Assembly (NCBI RefSeq): GCF_020172665.1
Contig: NZ_CP083985.1
Span: 3,452,540-3,516,539 of the forward strand
Length of the DNA: 64,000 nucleotides
Source of the DNA: [Mycobacterium] zoologicum
Lineage (GTDB): Bacteria; Actinomycetota; Actinomycetes; Mycobacteriales; Mycobacteriaceae
Direction: 5' to 3'
The position numbers and the translations under genes were made by a program. The notes under the pieces were generated by a model, which had not been told where the DNA came from, did no database searches, and was given only the letters and a program-made list of their open reading frames with translations. Of this stretch, positions 49,683 to 60,409 are shown piece after piece. Position 1 is the first letter of the stretch; the number at the start of each line of letters is the position of its first letter.

Positions 49683-50696
49683 ATGTTTCATGCTGCGCGG
49701 CTCAAGGACGGGCCCATCCGGTACGACAAGTTCAGCCACCTGGCCGCGGCCGGCGTCATCGTCGCGGCCACCGGCTTGGCGATCAGCCCACCCGCCGGCG
49801 CCCTGAACACCGATGCACTGCTTTTGGCCACCACCGGCCCGCTGGCGGGCAGCGTGACGGCACTGATCCTCGGCGGAACCGGCCAGCCGACCCCGTCGCC
49901 GGAGTACGCACGCTCGGCAGAAGAGCTGTACCTCAACGCACTGGGCTTCAACGGCGGCTCGACCGGCTCGATGGTCTGCCACATGGACGGCACCGACCCG
50001 TGCAGCGCCCCGCTGCAGGTGCTGACCACGCCCGAGCTGTTCCAGCAGAGCAACGCTGCCGACGCGCTCAAGCTCGTCCTCGCCGTGGAGAACGAATTCA
50101 ACGCCAATCCAGGCGCTTTCGACGCCGACCATCCGCTGACCATCTTCGGCTACTCGCAGAGCGCCACCGCCGGATCGATGGCCATGGAACAACTCGCTGC
50201 GTACGGAATCCCCAGCGATGCACTGCATTTCGTATTCATCGGCAATCCCTCCAACCCGGACGGCGTCTGGCAACACCTGGAAGCGGCCATGAACGCGACG
50301 CTGGGCACCCAGTTCACCGACGCCTTCCTCAGCTTCACCGGTATGGATGCCAGCTTGGGCAGCTCGACGCCGAATGACCTGTACCCCACCACCATTTACA
50401 GCCTGCCCGACGACCCGGTGGCCAACTTCGTAGACTCCTACGCCGCCAACGGATTCTGGGGCGCACTGCTGAACATCTTCGGCTCGCACGTCGAGTACCT
50501 GGGGCTGACTCCGGAGCAGATCGCCGACGCCACCACCACGACCGACGGCCTGCTGACCTACGTCAACATCAACGACGACGACATCAACGGCTTCGACGCC
50601 TGGCTCGACGCGCTGTTGTTCAGCGGGGTCGCCAACAGCGATCCGTTCCAGAGCGTGTGGGACTCGCTGGTGCTGCTGTTCACCAACTCGTACTGA
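49683..50696 (+). CDS. Secreted PE-PPE-domain serine hydrolase, paralogue 2
   Basis: This 337-residue exported protein has a signal peptide ending near ISPPAGALN. The PE-PPE hydrolase domain has Ser158 in FGYSQSATAGS as probable nucleophile, and the domain aligns end to end with the protein at 47893-48894. A strong GGGGAGG lies 5 nt before the ATG; the frame opens at 49536 but lacks homology there. The two copies are separated by the two-gene minus-strand operon, so they arose by duplication with later insertion or rearrangement. Confidence 0.88.
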   Translation: MFHAARLKDGPIRYDKFSHLAAAGVIVAATGLAISPPAGALNTDALLLATTGPLAGSVTALILGGTGQPTPSPEYARSAEELYLNALGFNGGSTGSMVCHMDGTDPCSAPLQVLTTPELFQQSNAADALKLVLAVENEFNANPGAFDADHPLTIFGYSQSATAGSMAMEQLAAYGIPSDALHFVFIGNPSNPDGVWQHLEAAMNATLGTQFTDAFLSFTGMDASLGSSTPNDLYPTTIYSLPDDPVANFVDSYAANGFWGALLNIFGSHVEYLGLTPEQIADATTTTDGLLTYVNINDDDINGFDAWLDALLFSGVANSDPFQSVWDSLVLLFTNSY

Positions 50697-50745
50697 GCGG
50701 CCTTTAGCGTCTGGTCGCGGTCGGCCGGCCGTCAGTTCGCGGCGA

Positions 50746-52323
50746 TCAGCTGCTGCCGCTACCGGTCGAGGACTGTGCTGCCACCGTACCGCCGCGCGCA
50801 CCGCCGGCACCGCCCGTGCCGCCGGTGAGACCGCTGGGGCCGGCACCAGCTGTACCCTGCGTGCCAGTGGCGTTGCCGTCGACCGCGCCGCCGTCGCCAC
50901 CGGCGCCCCCGGTGCCACCCGAGCCGTCACCGGTTCCGTCGCCACCGTTGCCGCCCGTGCCACCGTGGCCGCCGATACCGCCGTCGCCGTTGACGGTGGC
51001 CTCTGCAGTGCCACCGGCGCCGCCGGCGCCGCCCTTGCCCCCGGTGACATCGTCGACCGGGGTGGCATTCGCGCCACTGCCGACGACGGCCGCGGTGCCG
51101 CCATTGCCGCCGGCACCACCGTCGCCACCGAGCTGACCGACCGCGGCGTTGACACCCGCACCGCCAGCTCCACCGTCGCCGGCGGTCTGCCCGGCGAACG
51201 TCGCCGCGCCTCCGGTGCCCCCGGTGCCACCGACGCCGAAGCCGGAGCCCAGGATGCCCGACCCACTGCCACCACCGACTCCGCCTGTGCCGCCGTCGCC
51301 GGCGCTGGCGCCGGCAACGGGTGCCGCGGCGCCGCCGTCGCCGCCGGTCCCACCCCAGCCGCCCAAGCCGCCCAGGCTGATCAAGCCATTAGTGCTGTCA
51401 CCACCGGTGCCACCGTTACCGCCCGTGGCGCCGTCGGTCGCGGTGACGCTTACGCTGCCGTCGTTTGCGGCAACACCGTCGATACCGGCGGCGCCGGTGC
51501 CGCCCTGGCCTCCCTGGCCACCGACGCCGTAGAACGAAGCGGCGATCGAACCGCCCGCACCGCCGGTGCCGCCGACCTCCTGCGCTGCGGTGCCACCGGC
51601 GATCCCGGCGCCACCTTGGCCGCCCGTACCGCCCTGGCCGATGAACGTGCCGCCGGCACCGCCGTCGAAGCCCGTGCCGGCAACCGTGGCCAGCGTCGCG
51701 TCAGCGCCCTGCCCACCGTTACCACCGAGCCCGAACGCCCCGGCGTCACCGCCGTTGGACAGCCCGACGGTGTGGGTCTCACCGTCGTAGGTGTAGGTGA
51801 AGTTTCCGTTGCCGCCGTCGCCGAACAGCCAGCCACCGTCGCCGGCGGCCTGAACGTCGGTGAGCGCACCTGAGGTGGAGTCGACCGTCGCGCTCGCGTC
51901 GGCCCCGTTGCAGATCAGACCGCAGTGGTCGTCGAATGCGAACAGCGCATTGATCGGATCGAAGATCTTCATGCCGATCAGACTCTCGCCCGCCTGATAG
52001 ATGCCGCTGATCAGCGGGCCGATGTCGGCCGGGAGCACCTCGTTGAGGTACTGATCAAAGGTCGTGAAGAAGTCGGCGACGTCGGTAGCGCCCGCGGAGC
52101 CCGGGAGCGCATCGGCGAAGCCGTCCGCGTGTCCGGCCGTCGAGTCGAACAGGCCGGCCAGCAGCGTCGGGTCGAACAGGTCGTCAAGGCCGTCGGCGCG
52201 GGCGGCCGGGGCCAGCGCTCCCATGCCGAACAGGACCGCTCCGACCGCGGAACCGGTGGCCAACGCACGACGGCCACCCCGGTGCATCCGATGCTGTGCG
52301 CGGTCGGCGTGCTGTTGCGACAT
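50746..52323 (-). CDS. Secreted PGRS-repeat protein without a PE domain
   Basis: This 525-residue protein has a signal peptide (RRALATGSAVGAVLFGMGAL, cleavage near ARADG). A non-repetitive N-terminal part follows (about 45-170, LFDPTLLAGLFDSTAGHAD, VLPADIGPLISGIYQAG, CGLICNGADA). The rest is a roughly 350-residue Gly-Gly-x/Gly-Asn-Gly PGRS region starting GDGGWLFGDGGNG. PE_PGRS proteins normally have an N-terminal PE domain for ESX-5 export; here a Sec-like signal replaces it. ATG 52323 has GGGGGAGG upstream; the frame opens at 52377. Confidence 0.88.
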   Translation of the reverse strand: MSQQHADRAQHRMHRGGRRALATGSAVGAVLFGMGALAPAARADGLDDLFDPTLLAGLFDSTAGHADGFADALPGSAGATDVADFFTTFDQYLNEVLPADIGPLISGIYQAGESLIGMKIFDPINALFAFDDHCGLICNGADASATVDSTSGALTDVQAAGDGGWLFGDGGNGNFTYTYDGETHTVGLSNGGDAGAFGLGGNGGQGADATLATVAGTGFDGGAGGTFIGQGGTGGQGGAGIAGGTAAQEVGGTGGAGGSIAASFYGVGGQGGQGGTGAAGIDGVAANDGSVSVTATDGATGGNGGTGGDSTNGLISLGGLGGWGGTGGDGGAAAPVAGASAGDGGTGGVGGGSGSGILGSGFGVGGTGGTGGAATFAGQTAGDGGAGGAGVNAAVGQLGGDGGAGGNGGTAAVVGSGANATPVDDVTGGKGGAGGAGGTAEATVNGDGGIGGHGGTGGNGGDGTGDGSGGTGGAGGDGGAVDGNATGTQGTAGAGPSGLTGGTGGAGGARGGTVAAQSSTGSGSS

Positions 52324-52493
52324 GGTGAACCTCCCCCTCACGAGATCGTCCACCGGCTGGACGATTATCGAGCGCACTAATTGCGCGCTCAGAAAACTAT
52401 CCGGCTGAGAGTCGTCGAACCAACTGGCTTCAGCACATTCACAGCGCTGCTGACATCAGACCGGCAGGTTCGCGGATCTCTCCGAGAACGAGA

Positions 52494-52524
52494 ACACCCC
52501 CGGCCCAACAGGACCGGGGGGTGT
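52494..52524 (-). terminator. GC-rich hairpin downstream of groEL1
   Basis: ACACCCCC at 52494-52501 pairs with GGGGGTGT at 52517-52524, extended on the inside by GG/CC with a one-base bulge. On the minus strand it lies 15 nt past the groEL1 stop and is followed by TCTCGTTCTC. It is a probable terminator of groES-groEL1. The rest of 52324-52538 is the upstream region of the PGRS gene. Confidence 0.55.
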
Positions 52525-52538
52525 CGTCGTCGTACTAC

Positions 52539-54549
<2,011 letters not shown>

Positions 54550-54690
54550 GATTGGAGCCCTCCACATATGTCTGGATGAGACCCGGCGCACGCCGGGCCC
54601 ATCGGAACGTACTTACTTAAGGTTTCGGCAATCGTGCGAGCCCTCACGTCGTCGTCGCGGGTGCCGAGTGAGGAACCGACCGACTGCCAC

Positions 54691-54722
54691 CTAGCACTCT
54701 ATACATGAGAGTGCTAGCACTC
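54691..54722. promoter_or_regulatory. CIRCE operator (HrcA site) with a third half-site
   Basis: CTAGCACTC (54691-54699), N9, GAGTGCTAG (54709-54717) is a perfect 9-9-9 CIRCE, differing from the consensus TTAGCACTC-N9-GAGTGCTAA only at the outermost base on each side. A third half-site follows at once, so 54709-54722 reads GAGTGCTAGCACTC, itself a palindrome. It controls groES (minus) and lies 72 nt upstream of the divergent protease gene. Confidence 0.92.
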
Positions 54723-54793
54723 AAGGGTGGCCTGTGCTTTGCGCCGAGGGTGAACGCCTCGACAAATTCCATCGCGGGACGATACTTGGCGTC

Positions 54794-55414
54794 ATGCTCA
54801 TTCACCGTCGTATCGCCGCCCTGCTCACTCTGCTCACTCTGGCCCCGATCGGCCTGGTCGGGACCGCTGCCGCCGACCCCAACGGGCAGATGTACGGCGA
54901 CCCAGGCGCCGCCGCCCCGTACTGGCGCTACCAACACCAGGAGGACTGCGGACTGATGGCGGTCGCCGACGTGGTCGGCCAGGTCACCGGGCATGAGCCG
55001 CTGCAGATCGGCATCGAACTGCGCGGCCTTTTCACCCCGAGCACCGACCATCAGGGCAGCATCTACGCGTTCGACGGCACCTCGCCGCAGGACATGGTGG
55101 CCCTGCTGGAGCACTACGGCGTCGCATCCGAGCTCAGCACCGGCAACACCATGACGGGTCTGGAACAGGATCTGGCGGCCGGCCGCAAGGTGATCGCCGG
55201 CCTCAACGCCGAAACGATCTGGAACTACCCGGCCGGACAGGGACAGCGCACCGACGCCGACCACGCCGTCGTCGTCACCGGGGTCGACACGGCCAACGAC
55301 GTGGTTCATCTCAACGACAGCGGCACCCCCGACGGTCGCGATGAGCAGATCCCGATGGCCACCTTCACCCAGGCCTGGGGCACCGGCAACAACCTGCTGA
55401 TCGTCACCCGGTGA
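54794..55414 (+). CDS. Secreted C39-like (papain-fold) protease
   Basis: This 206-residue exported protein has a signal peptide (RRIAALLTLLTLAPIGLVGT, cleavage after AAA-D). The rest resembles peptidase C39-like family 2: catalytic Cys52 in QEDCGLMAVADV, His157 in DADHAVVVTG and the following VHLNDSGT Asn/Asp. Substrates are unknown. The ATG at 54794 precedes the signal peptide; the frame opens at 54734. The CIRCE box lies just upstream. No gene occupies this position between groES and tsaD in Mtb. Confidence 0.82.
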   Translation: MLIHRRIAALLTLLTLAPIGLVGTAAADPNGQMYGDPGAAAPYWRYQHQEDCGLMAVADVVGQVTGHEPLQIGIELRGLFTPSTDHQGSIYAFDGTSPQDMVALLEHYGVASELSTGNTMTGLEQDLAAGRKVIAGLNAETIWNYPAGQGQRTDADHAVVVTGVDTANDVVHLNDSGTPDGRDEQIPMATFTQAWGTGNNLLIVTR

Positions 55415-55428
55415 ACCCCTACCCTTCC

Positions 55429-55493
55429 CGCCGAGCGTGCACCAAGGTCCACTTCGACCTGGGGGAATGCCGGACGTTGGTGCACGCTCGGCG
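55429..55493. terminator. 17-bp perfect inverted repeat between convergent genes
   Basis: CGCCGAGCGTGCACCAA (55429-55445) and its exact reverse complement (55477-55493) flank 31 nt between the protease stop and the tsaD stop. It is a likely bidirectional terminator. The arm shares GAGCGTGCA with the element at 18050-18122. Confidence 0.6.
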
Positions 55494-55508
55494 AGGAGGG
55501 GAAGCGGG

Positions 55509-56534
55509 TCAGCTGACGCGGCCCTGCACCACCGGCAGGCCCGGGTCGGTGGCCACGTCCAGCGGCGACGGCGGCGCGCCGGCGGCGATCAGGTGCGCGG
55601 CGAACGACGCGATCATCGCCCCGTTGTCGGTGCACAGTCGCGGCGGCGGGATGCGCAGGGCCAGACCTGCTGCCGCACAGCGCTGCTCGGCGAGTTCACG
55701 CAGCCGGGAGTTGGCCGCCACCCCGCCCGCGATCAGCAGGGTTTCGACCCCCAGTTCGGTGGCCGCCCGGACCGCCTTGGCGGTCAGCACGTCGGCGACC
55801 GACTCCTGGAAACCGGCCGCCACGTCGGCCGGCGAGTAGTCCGGGGTCTTCTCGACGTAGCGGGCGACGGCCGTTTTGAGCCCCGAGAAGCTGAACACGT
55901 ACGGGGCGTCGCGCGGGCCGGTCATGCCGCGCGGGAACGTGATGGCCTCGCGGTCGCCGGTGCGGGCCAGCTCGTCGAGCACCCGCCCGCCGGGGTAGCC
56001 CAGCCCGAGCAGCCGGGCCACCTTGTCGTAGGCCTCCCCCGCGGCGTCGTCGACAGTGCTGCCCAGCTCGACGATCGGCTCCCCCAGTGACCGCACGTGC
56101 AGCAGGTGGGTGTGGCCGCCGGAGACCAGCAGGGCCACACATTCGGGCAGTGGACCGAACTCGTAGACGTCGGCGGCCAGGTGCCCGCCCAGGTGGTTGA
56201 CCGCGTAGAACGGCACCCCCCAGGCCGCCGCGTAGGCCTTCGCCGCGGCCGCACCCACCAGCAGCGCCCCCGCCAGGCCCGGCCCAATGGTGGCCGCCAC
56301 AGCGTCGGGACGTTCGATGCCCGCCTTGTCCAGCGCCCGGCGCATGGTCGGACCGAGTGCCTCCAGGTGCGCCCGCGACGCGATCTCGGGCACCACCCCG
56401 CCGAACCGGGTGTGCTCTTCGACGCTGGAGGCCACCTCGTCGGCCAGCAGGGTCAGCGTGCCGTCCTGTGCCAGCCGGGTGATGCCGACACCTGTTTCGT
56501 CGCAAGAGGATTCGATGGCCAGAACTATTGTCAT
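55509..56534 (-). CDS. tsaD: tRNA threonylcarbamoyladenosine transferase TsaD
   Basis: TsaD transfers the threonylcarbamoyl group to A37 of ANN-decoding tRNAs together with TsaB and TsaE, both encoded upstream. It is a 341-residue ASKHA-fold protein. Metal-binding histidines are in [10 protein letters not shown], and phosphate-binding loops are [15 protein letters not shown] and SFSGLKTAV. The ATG overlaps the tsaB-rimI stop by 4 nt (ATGA). It is the last gene of the long minus-strand operon, followed by the hairpin at 55429. Confidence 0.95.
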   Translation of the reverse strand: MTIVLAIESSCDETGVGITRLAQDGTLTLLADEVASSVEEHTRFGGVVPEIASRAHLEALGPTMRRALDKAGIERPDAVAATIGPGLAGALLVGAAAAKAYAAAWGVPFYAVNHLGGHLAADVYEFGPLPECVALLVSGGHTHLLHVRSLGEPIVELGSTVDDAAGEAYDKVARLLGLGYPGGRVLDELARTGDREAITFPRGMTGPRDAPYVFSFSGLKTAVARYVEKTPDYSPADVAAGFQESVADVLTAKAVRAATELGVETLLIAGGVAANSRLRELAEQRCAAAGLALRIPPPRLCTDNGAMIASFAAHLIAAGAPPSPLDVATDPGLPVVQGRVS

Positions 56535-57607
56535 GAGACTGCTTCCCGCCGCATGGTGTAGGCGTCGGCGCCGTTGCGGTAGTAGCCCTTGCGCACGCCC
56601 ATCTCGACGAAGCCGACGTCGCGGTACAGCGCGATCGCCGGGGCGTTGTCGGTCCGGACCTCCAGGTACACCACCCCGCCGCCGGAGTATTCCAGCAGAT
56701 CGGCCAGCAGCCGCCGCCCGATGCCCCGGCCCTGGTGTGCCTGGTCCACCCCGATGGTGTGTACTTCGAATTCGTATGGCGCACTGCGGCCCAGCCGCGC
56801 GATACCGGCGTAGCCGACCACGGTGTCACCGATCCGGGCGGCGACGTAGTGGTTGTCGCGCGCCCCGATCGCCCGGCTGAACGCCTCGGCCGGCCACGGG
56901 TCGTCACCGCCGAACAGCTGGGCTTCCAATTCAGCGCACCGGTCGGCGTCGGTGCCGGCGAGCGCCCCCAAAGTGACCGGCGGTGCGGCCGATACCGACG
57001 GCTTGGCGTCGGGCCGGCGCAGATACAGCGGCACCAGCGGCGCCGGCTCGCCATCCCAATCCCCTACCGCCGCAACCAGTCCAGTGGGTATCGGATAGGA
57101 GATGTCGAGCACCGGAAGGCCGAACAGCCCGGTGTGCGCGGGCGAACCCGCCACCGCGACGGCATCACCCGGGTCGACGTCGGCCGGTGCGCAAACTCCC
57201 GGTCCGGCGGTCCGGATCCCGTCACGGTAGCGCGCCCAGTAGACCTCGCGGCGACGGGCGTCGGTGACCACCAGCGTCTCACCGGACGTGCGGACCCCGA
57301 TCGCGTCCAGGCTGCACACCCCGTACACCGGAATCCCCAGGGCGTGGCCGTAGGCCACCGCGCTGGCCATCCCGACCCGCAGCCCGGTGAACGGCCCCGG
57401 CCCGCAACCCACCACCACCGCGGTCAGATCGGCCATGGTCAGGTCCGCATCGTCCAGGGCGGCCAGCACATTGGGGGTGAGCCGCTCGGCGTGCGCGCGA
57501 GCGTCGAGGGTGACCCGCTCGGCCAGCAGCGTGCGCCGGTCCGGGGCCACCAGGCCCGCGGTGACCGCAGGCGTGGCGGTGTCGATGGTCAGGATCACCC
57601 CGGTCAC
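56531..57607 (-). CDS. tsaB-rimI: Fused TsaB-RimI protein
   Basis: One uninterrupted frame joins two proteins that are separate in Mtb (Rv3421c TsaB and Rv3420c RimI). Residues about 1-205 are Tsa[32 protein letters not shown] and end [13 protein letters not shown]. TsaB is the inactive TsaD partner in t6A synthesis. Residues about 220-355 are a GNAT acetyltransferase: [33 protein letters not shown] (acetyl-CoA loop) and [20 protein letters not shown]. RimI acetylates ribosomal protein S18. No ATG/GTG lies at the junction. GTG 57607 overlaps the tsaE stop (GTGA); ATG 57625 and GTG 57598 are alternatives. Confidence 0.88.
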   Translation of the reverse strand: MTGVILTIDTATPAVTAGLVAPDRRTLLAERVTLDARAHAERLTPNVLAALDDADLTMADLTAVVVGCGPGPFTGLRVGMASAVAYGHALGIPVYGVCSLDAIGVRTSGETLVVTDARRREVYWARYRDGIRTAGPGVCAPADVDPGDAVAVAGSPAHTGLFGLPVLDISYPIPTGLVAAVGDWDGEPAPLVPLYLRRPDAKPSVSAAPPVTLGALAGTDADRCAELEAQLFGGDDPWPAEAFSRAIGARDNHYVAARIGDTVVGYAGIARLGRSAPYEFEVHTIGVDQAHQGRGIGRRLLADLLEYSGGGVVYLEVRTDNAPAIALYRDVGFVEMGVRKGYYRNGADAYTMRREAVS

Positions 57608-58059
57608 GGTGTGTGCCACCGCCATGTCGCGGTGCGCATTTCGGAGTCCGCGCCCCGGTCGAGCCGGATGTCCAAGTGCCGCTCGGAGAGTCGCTCGGCC
57701 AGGCCCTCACCCCACTCCACGACGACGACGGCGTCGTCGAGTTCGGTGTCGAGGTCCAGCGAGTCCAACTCCGCCGGCAGATCCAGGCCGTCGGTGTCGA
57801 GCAGCCGGTACAGGTCGACGTGGATCATCGCCGGAGTTCCGGGCCGGCGCGGGCGGTGTTCGCGGGCCAACACATACGTCGGGGAGGTGACCGGACCGTC
57901 GACGTCGAGTGCGGCGGCGATCCCCTTGGCCAGCACCGTCTTTCCGGCCCCGAGTGGACCGCTCAGCACCACCACGTCGCCGGCCCGCAACTGTCCGCCC
58001 AGCCGGGCGCCCAGCGCGACGGTATCTTCTGCGGTGGCCAGGGTCTGCGTCTGGATCAC
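57604..58059 (-). CDS. tsaE: tRNA t6A biosynthesis ATPase TsaE
   Basis: This 151-residue P-loop ATPase of the t6A pathway has Walker A LSGPLGAGKTVLAKGIA, VTSPTYVLARE and the acid-rich DAVVVVEWGEGLAE. It regulates the TsaB-TsaD heterodimer. GTG 58059 overlaps the upstream hydrolase stop (GTGA); the frame is open further to 58215 but that part lies within the hydrolase gene. It is followed by the tsaB-rimI fusion with a 4-nt overlap. Confidence 0.92.
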   Translation of the reverse strand: MIQTQTLATAEDTVALGARLGGQLRAGDVVVLSGPLGAGKTVLAKGIAAALDVDGPVTSPTYVLAREHRPRRPGTPAMIHVDLYRLLDTDGLDLPAELDSLDLDTELDDAVVVVEWGEGLAERLSERHLDIRLDRGADSEMRTATWRWHTP

Positions 58060-59213
58060 TGGCGCCCGGCCTTCCGGCGCAGCCGGCGGGTCAGCCCCGC
58101 CCGGCGCGACGTGGCGCGCTCCACCAACCGAACCAGAGCCTCGTCGATCGCGTCGGGCTCCTCCAGTTGCACCAGGTGTCCGGCGCCGGGGACGATCACC
58201 AGCTCGCAGTCCCACAGCGTGGCCGCCATCGCCCGCGAATAGCCGACCGGGGTGAGCAGGTCGTGATCACCGCAGGCGACCAGGGTCGGGATCTTGGCCA
58301 GCGTTGTCAGCGCGGCACTTTCGTCGTGCACCTCCAGCGCATGCAGGAAGCCCACCATGGTGGGTACCGGGGTGGCATGCATCATCGCCTCGGAGAATGC
58401 CACCACGCTCGGGCTGATCTCGTCGGTGCCGTAGGAGGCGGCGCGCAGGATCGGTGCGATCACCCGGCGGGCCGCTCCACGCCCGCGATGCACCAGATTC
58501 GGCGCGTAGCGGACGCTGAACTGCACCGCCTCCAGCGCCGGGTTCCGCAGGACCTCCCCCAGAGGGGATCGTGAAACCCCCTTGGCCGCAGACGATATCA
58601 GCGCGGCGCCCACAATGCGGTTGCCGTAGTGCTGGGGAAACTGCCGGGCGTGTGCCAGCACGGTCATGCCGCCCATCGAATGCCCCACCAGTACCACCGG
58701 GCCGCGGGGCACCGTCGCCGCCAATACCGCCTCCAGGTCACGGCCGAGCCGGGGCACGGTGTAAGTCTTCGGCGAGGCGGTCGCTGAATCGCCGTGCCTA
58801 CGCGGCGGTCCCAGCTTCGCCTCTCCTTCGTCGAGGCTCGCTGAATCGCCGTGACCGCGCTGGTCGTAGAAGACCATCCTGACCTGGGCACCCCATTCGG
58901 CGGCCAGTCGCGCCCGCTGAAAATGGAAGGAACCCATCCGCAGGCAGAAGCCGTGCGCGAACACCACCGTCAGAGGCGCATCGCGTGGCCCGACGTCGCG
59001 CACCGCCAACTCGACGCCGTCGTCGGTGACCACCACCGAGCTGTGGTCGTGCTCCAGGATCTCGAAATCCTCGCCGGCGTAAGGATCATCGCGACTGATA
59101 CGCCGTGTCATCGAGCGGGCGATGGTGGTTCCGGCGATGGCACCGACCGCGGCCACCCCGGCCGCACCCGCGAGCCAGCCGCCGGCCCGCCACCTGCGCC
59201 TCCTATCGGCCAT
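58056..59213 (-). CDS. Alpha/beta hydrolase with N-terminal membrane anchor
   Basis: This 385-residue protein starts with a hydrophobic segment (about 12-32, [20 protein letters not shown]) and continues as an alpha/beta-hydrolase: HG-motif [14 protein letters not shown], nucleophile Ser in [11 protein letters not shown], Asp in [12 protein letters not shown] and His in [13 protein letters not shown]. Residues about 120-140 carry a 19-residue insertion in which HGDSA appears twice (see the 16-bp direct repeat at 58781). It is coupled to alr upstream (11-nt overlap) and tsaE downstream. The substrate is unknown. Confidence 0.88.
   Translation of the reverse strand: MADRRRRWRAGGWLAGAAGVAAVGAIAGTTIARSMTRRISRDDPYAGEDFEILEHDHSSVVVTDDGVELAVRDVGPRDAPLTVVFAHGFCLRMGSFHFQRARLAAEWGAQVRMVFYDQRGHGDSASLDEGEAKLGPPRRHGDSATASPKTYTVPRLGRDLEAVLAATVPRGPVVLVGHSMGGMTVLAHARQFPQHYGNRIVGAALISSAAKGVSRSPLGEVLRNPALEAVQFSVRYAPNLVHRGRGAARRVIAPILRAASYGTDEISPSVVAFSEAMMHATPVPTMVGFLHALEVHDESAALTTLAKIPTLVACGDHDLLTPVGYSRAMAATLWDCELVIVPGAGHLVQLEEPDAIDEALVRLVERATSRRAGLTRRLRRKAGRQ
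58781..58853. repeat. 57-bp in-frame insertion bounded by 16-bp direct repeats
   Basis: TCGCTGAATCGCCGTG occurs exactly at 58781-58796 and at 58838-58853. The offset of 57 bp adds 19 codons without shifting the frame of the hydrolase. On the coding strand the repeat encodes HGDSA. The unit length is like that of mycobacterial VNTRs (51-59 bp). Confidence 0.75.
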
Positions 59214-60357
59214 CGGCGCCCCGATACGTCCTGACCACTCGCCCTCGTGGGCTGTTCACCACCTCGTAGTGGATGGTTCCCAATGTGTCGGCCCAGTCCT
59301 GGGCCAACGGCTCACCGGCCGACCCGGGCCCGAACAGCACGACCTCGTCACCCTCGGTGACGTCGACGGGCCCGGGGCCCAGGTCGACGATGAACTGGTC
59401 CATGCACACCCGCCCGACGCTGCGGCGGCGCCGGCCGTTGATCAGCACGTCGAAGCGTCCGCTCAGCGGGCGGAACACGCCGTCGGCGTAGCCCATCGGC
59501 ACCAGCGCCACGGTGGTGTCGCGATCGGCGACCCAGGTATGGCCGTAGGAGACGCCCTCCCCGGCTTTGATCGAGCGAACAAACACCACAACGGATTTCA
59601 GTGTCATCGCCGGAATCAGACCCATGTCACCGCGCTCCGGGATCGGACTCAGTCCGTACACCGCGATCCCCGGACGCACCAGGTCGTAGGCCAGGTCGCG
59701 CCGCGTCATCGCTGCCGCGGAATTGGCCAGGTGCGCGACCTCGAACTCCAGTCCGTCGGCGCGGGCCAGGGTCAACAGATCGGAGAACCGCTGCCCCTGA
59801 ACGTCATTGACCGGGCTGTCCGTCTCGTCGGCGCAGGCCAGGTGGGACATCAACCCGCGCACCCGGATTGCGTCGTCGGCGACGGCGCGGCGCAATGCCG
59901 TCACCAGGTCGCCGAAATCCGCGGCTCCTACTCCGTTGCGGTTCATGCCGGTGTCTGCCTTTACCGTCACCGTCGCCGTGCGCCCGGTGCGTCTCACCCC
60001 GTCGAGCAGCTCGGTGAGCTGCCGCACCGAGGAGACGGCGATCTGCACGTCGGCGGCCAGTGCGGGGGCGAAGTCGGTGCCCGGCCCGTGCAGCCAGGCG
60101 AGTACCGGCGCGGTGATGCCGGCCGCCCGCAATGCCACCGCCTCGTCGACGGTGGCCACCCCCAGTTCGGCCGCCCCGGCAGACAGTGCCGCACGGGCCA
60201 CCTGGGCCGCGCCGTGGCCGTAGCCGTCGGCCTTGACCACGGCCATCACGCCGGCCGCACCAGCGTGTTCGGCCAGCACCCGCACGTTGTGGGCGATGGC
60301 GTCGAGGTCTACCAGCGCTTGCGCGAGCAGGCCGGAGGTCCGAGATAGGGCAGTCAT
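59203..60357 (-). CDS. alr: Alanine racemase
   Basis: Alr makes D-alanine for peptidoglycan and is the target of D-cycloserine. It has 384 residues. The PLP lysine is Lys42 in [10 protein letters not shown], the second catalytic residue is the Tyr in [11 protein letters not shown], and the C-terminal beta domain has PMGYADG and [16 protein letters not shown] 60357 is the homologue-supported start; the frame opens at 60447. It lies 52 nt downstream of gadB and overlaps the hydrolase start by 11 nt. Confidence 0.95.
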   Translation of the reverse strand: MTALSRTSGLLAQALVDLDAIAHNVRVLAEHAGAAGVMAVVKADGYGHGAAQVARAALSAGAAELGVATVDEAVALRAAGITAPVLAWLHGPGTDFAPALAADVQIAVSSVRQLTELLDGVRRTGRTATVTVKADTGMNRNGVGAADFGDLVTALRRAVADDAIRVRGLMSHLACADETDSPVNDVQGQRFSDLLTLARADGLEFEVAHLANSAAAMTRRDLAYDLVRPGIAVYGLSPIPERGDMGLIPAMTLKSVVVFVRSIKAGEGVSYGHTWVADRDTTVALVPMGYADGVFRPLSGRFDVLINGRRRRSVGRVCMDQFIVDLGPGPVDVTEGDEVVLFGPGSAGEPLAQDWADTLGTIHYEVVNSPRGRVVRTYRGADGR

Positions 60358-60409
60358 GTCACCGTCGATTGTCCCAGAACCCGCGGGATGCCCCGTGAGG
60401 CCGCCGAAA

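Noticed and set aside
50800..51800. DNA satellite between 50800 and 51800
   Set aside because: The repeats are codons of the PGRS Gly-Gly-x motif in an intact reading frame.
54705..54725. Possible HAIR (HspR) operator near CIRCE
   Set aside because: Only one ACTCAAG half-site is present; the partner CTTGAGT at 7-nt spacing is missing.
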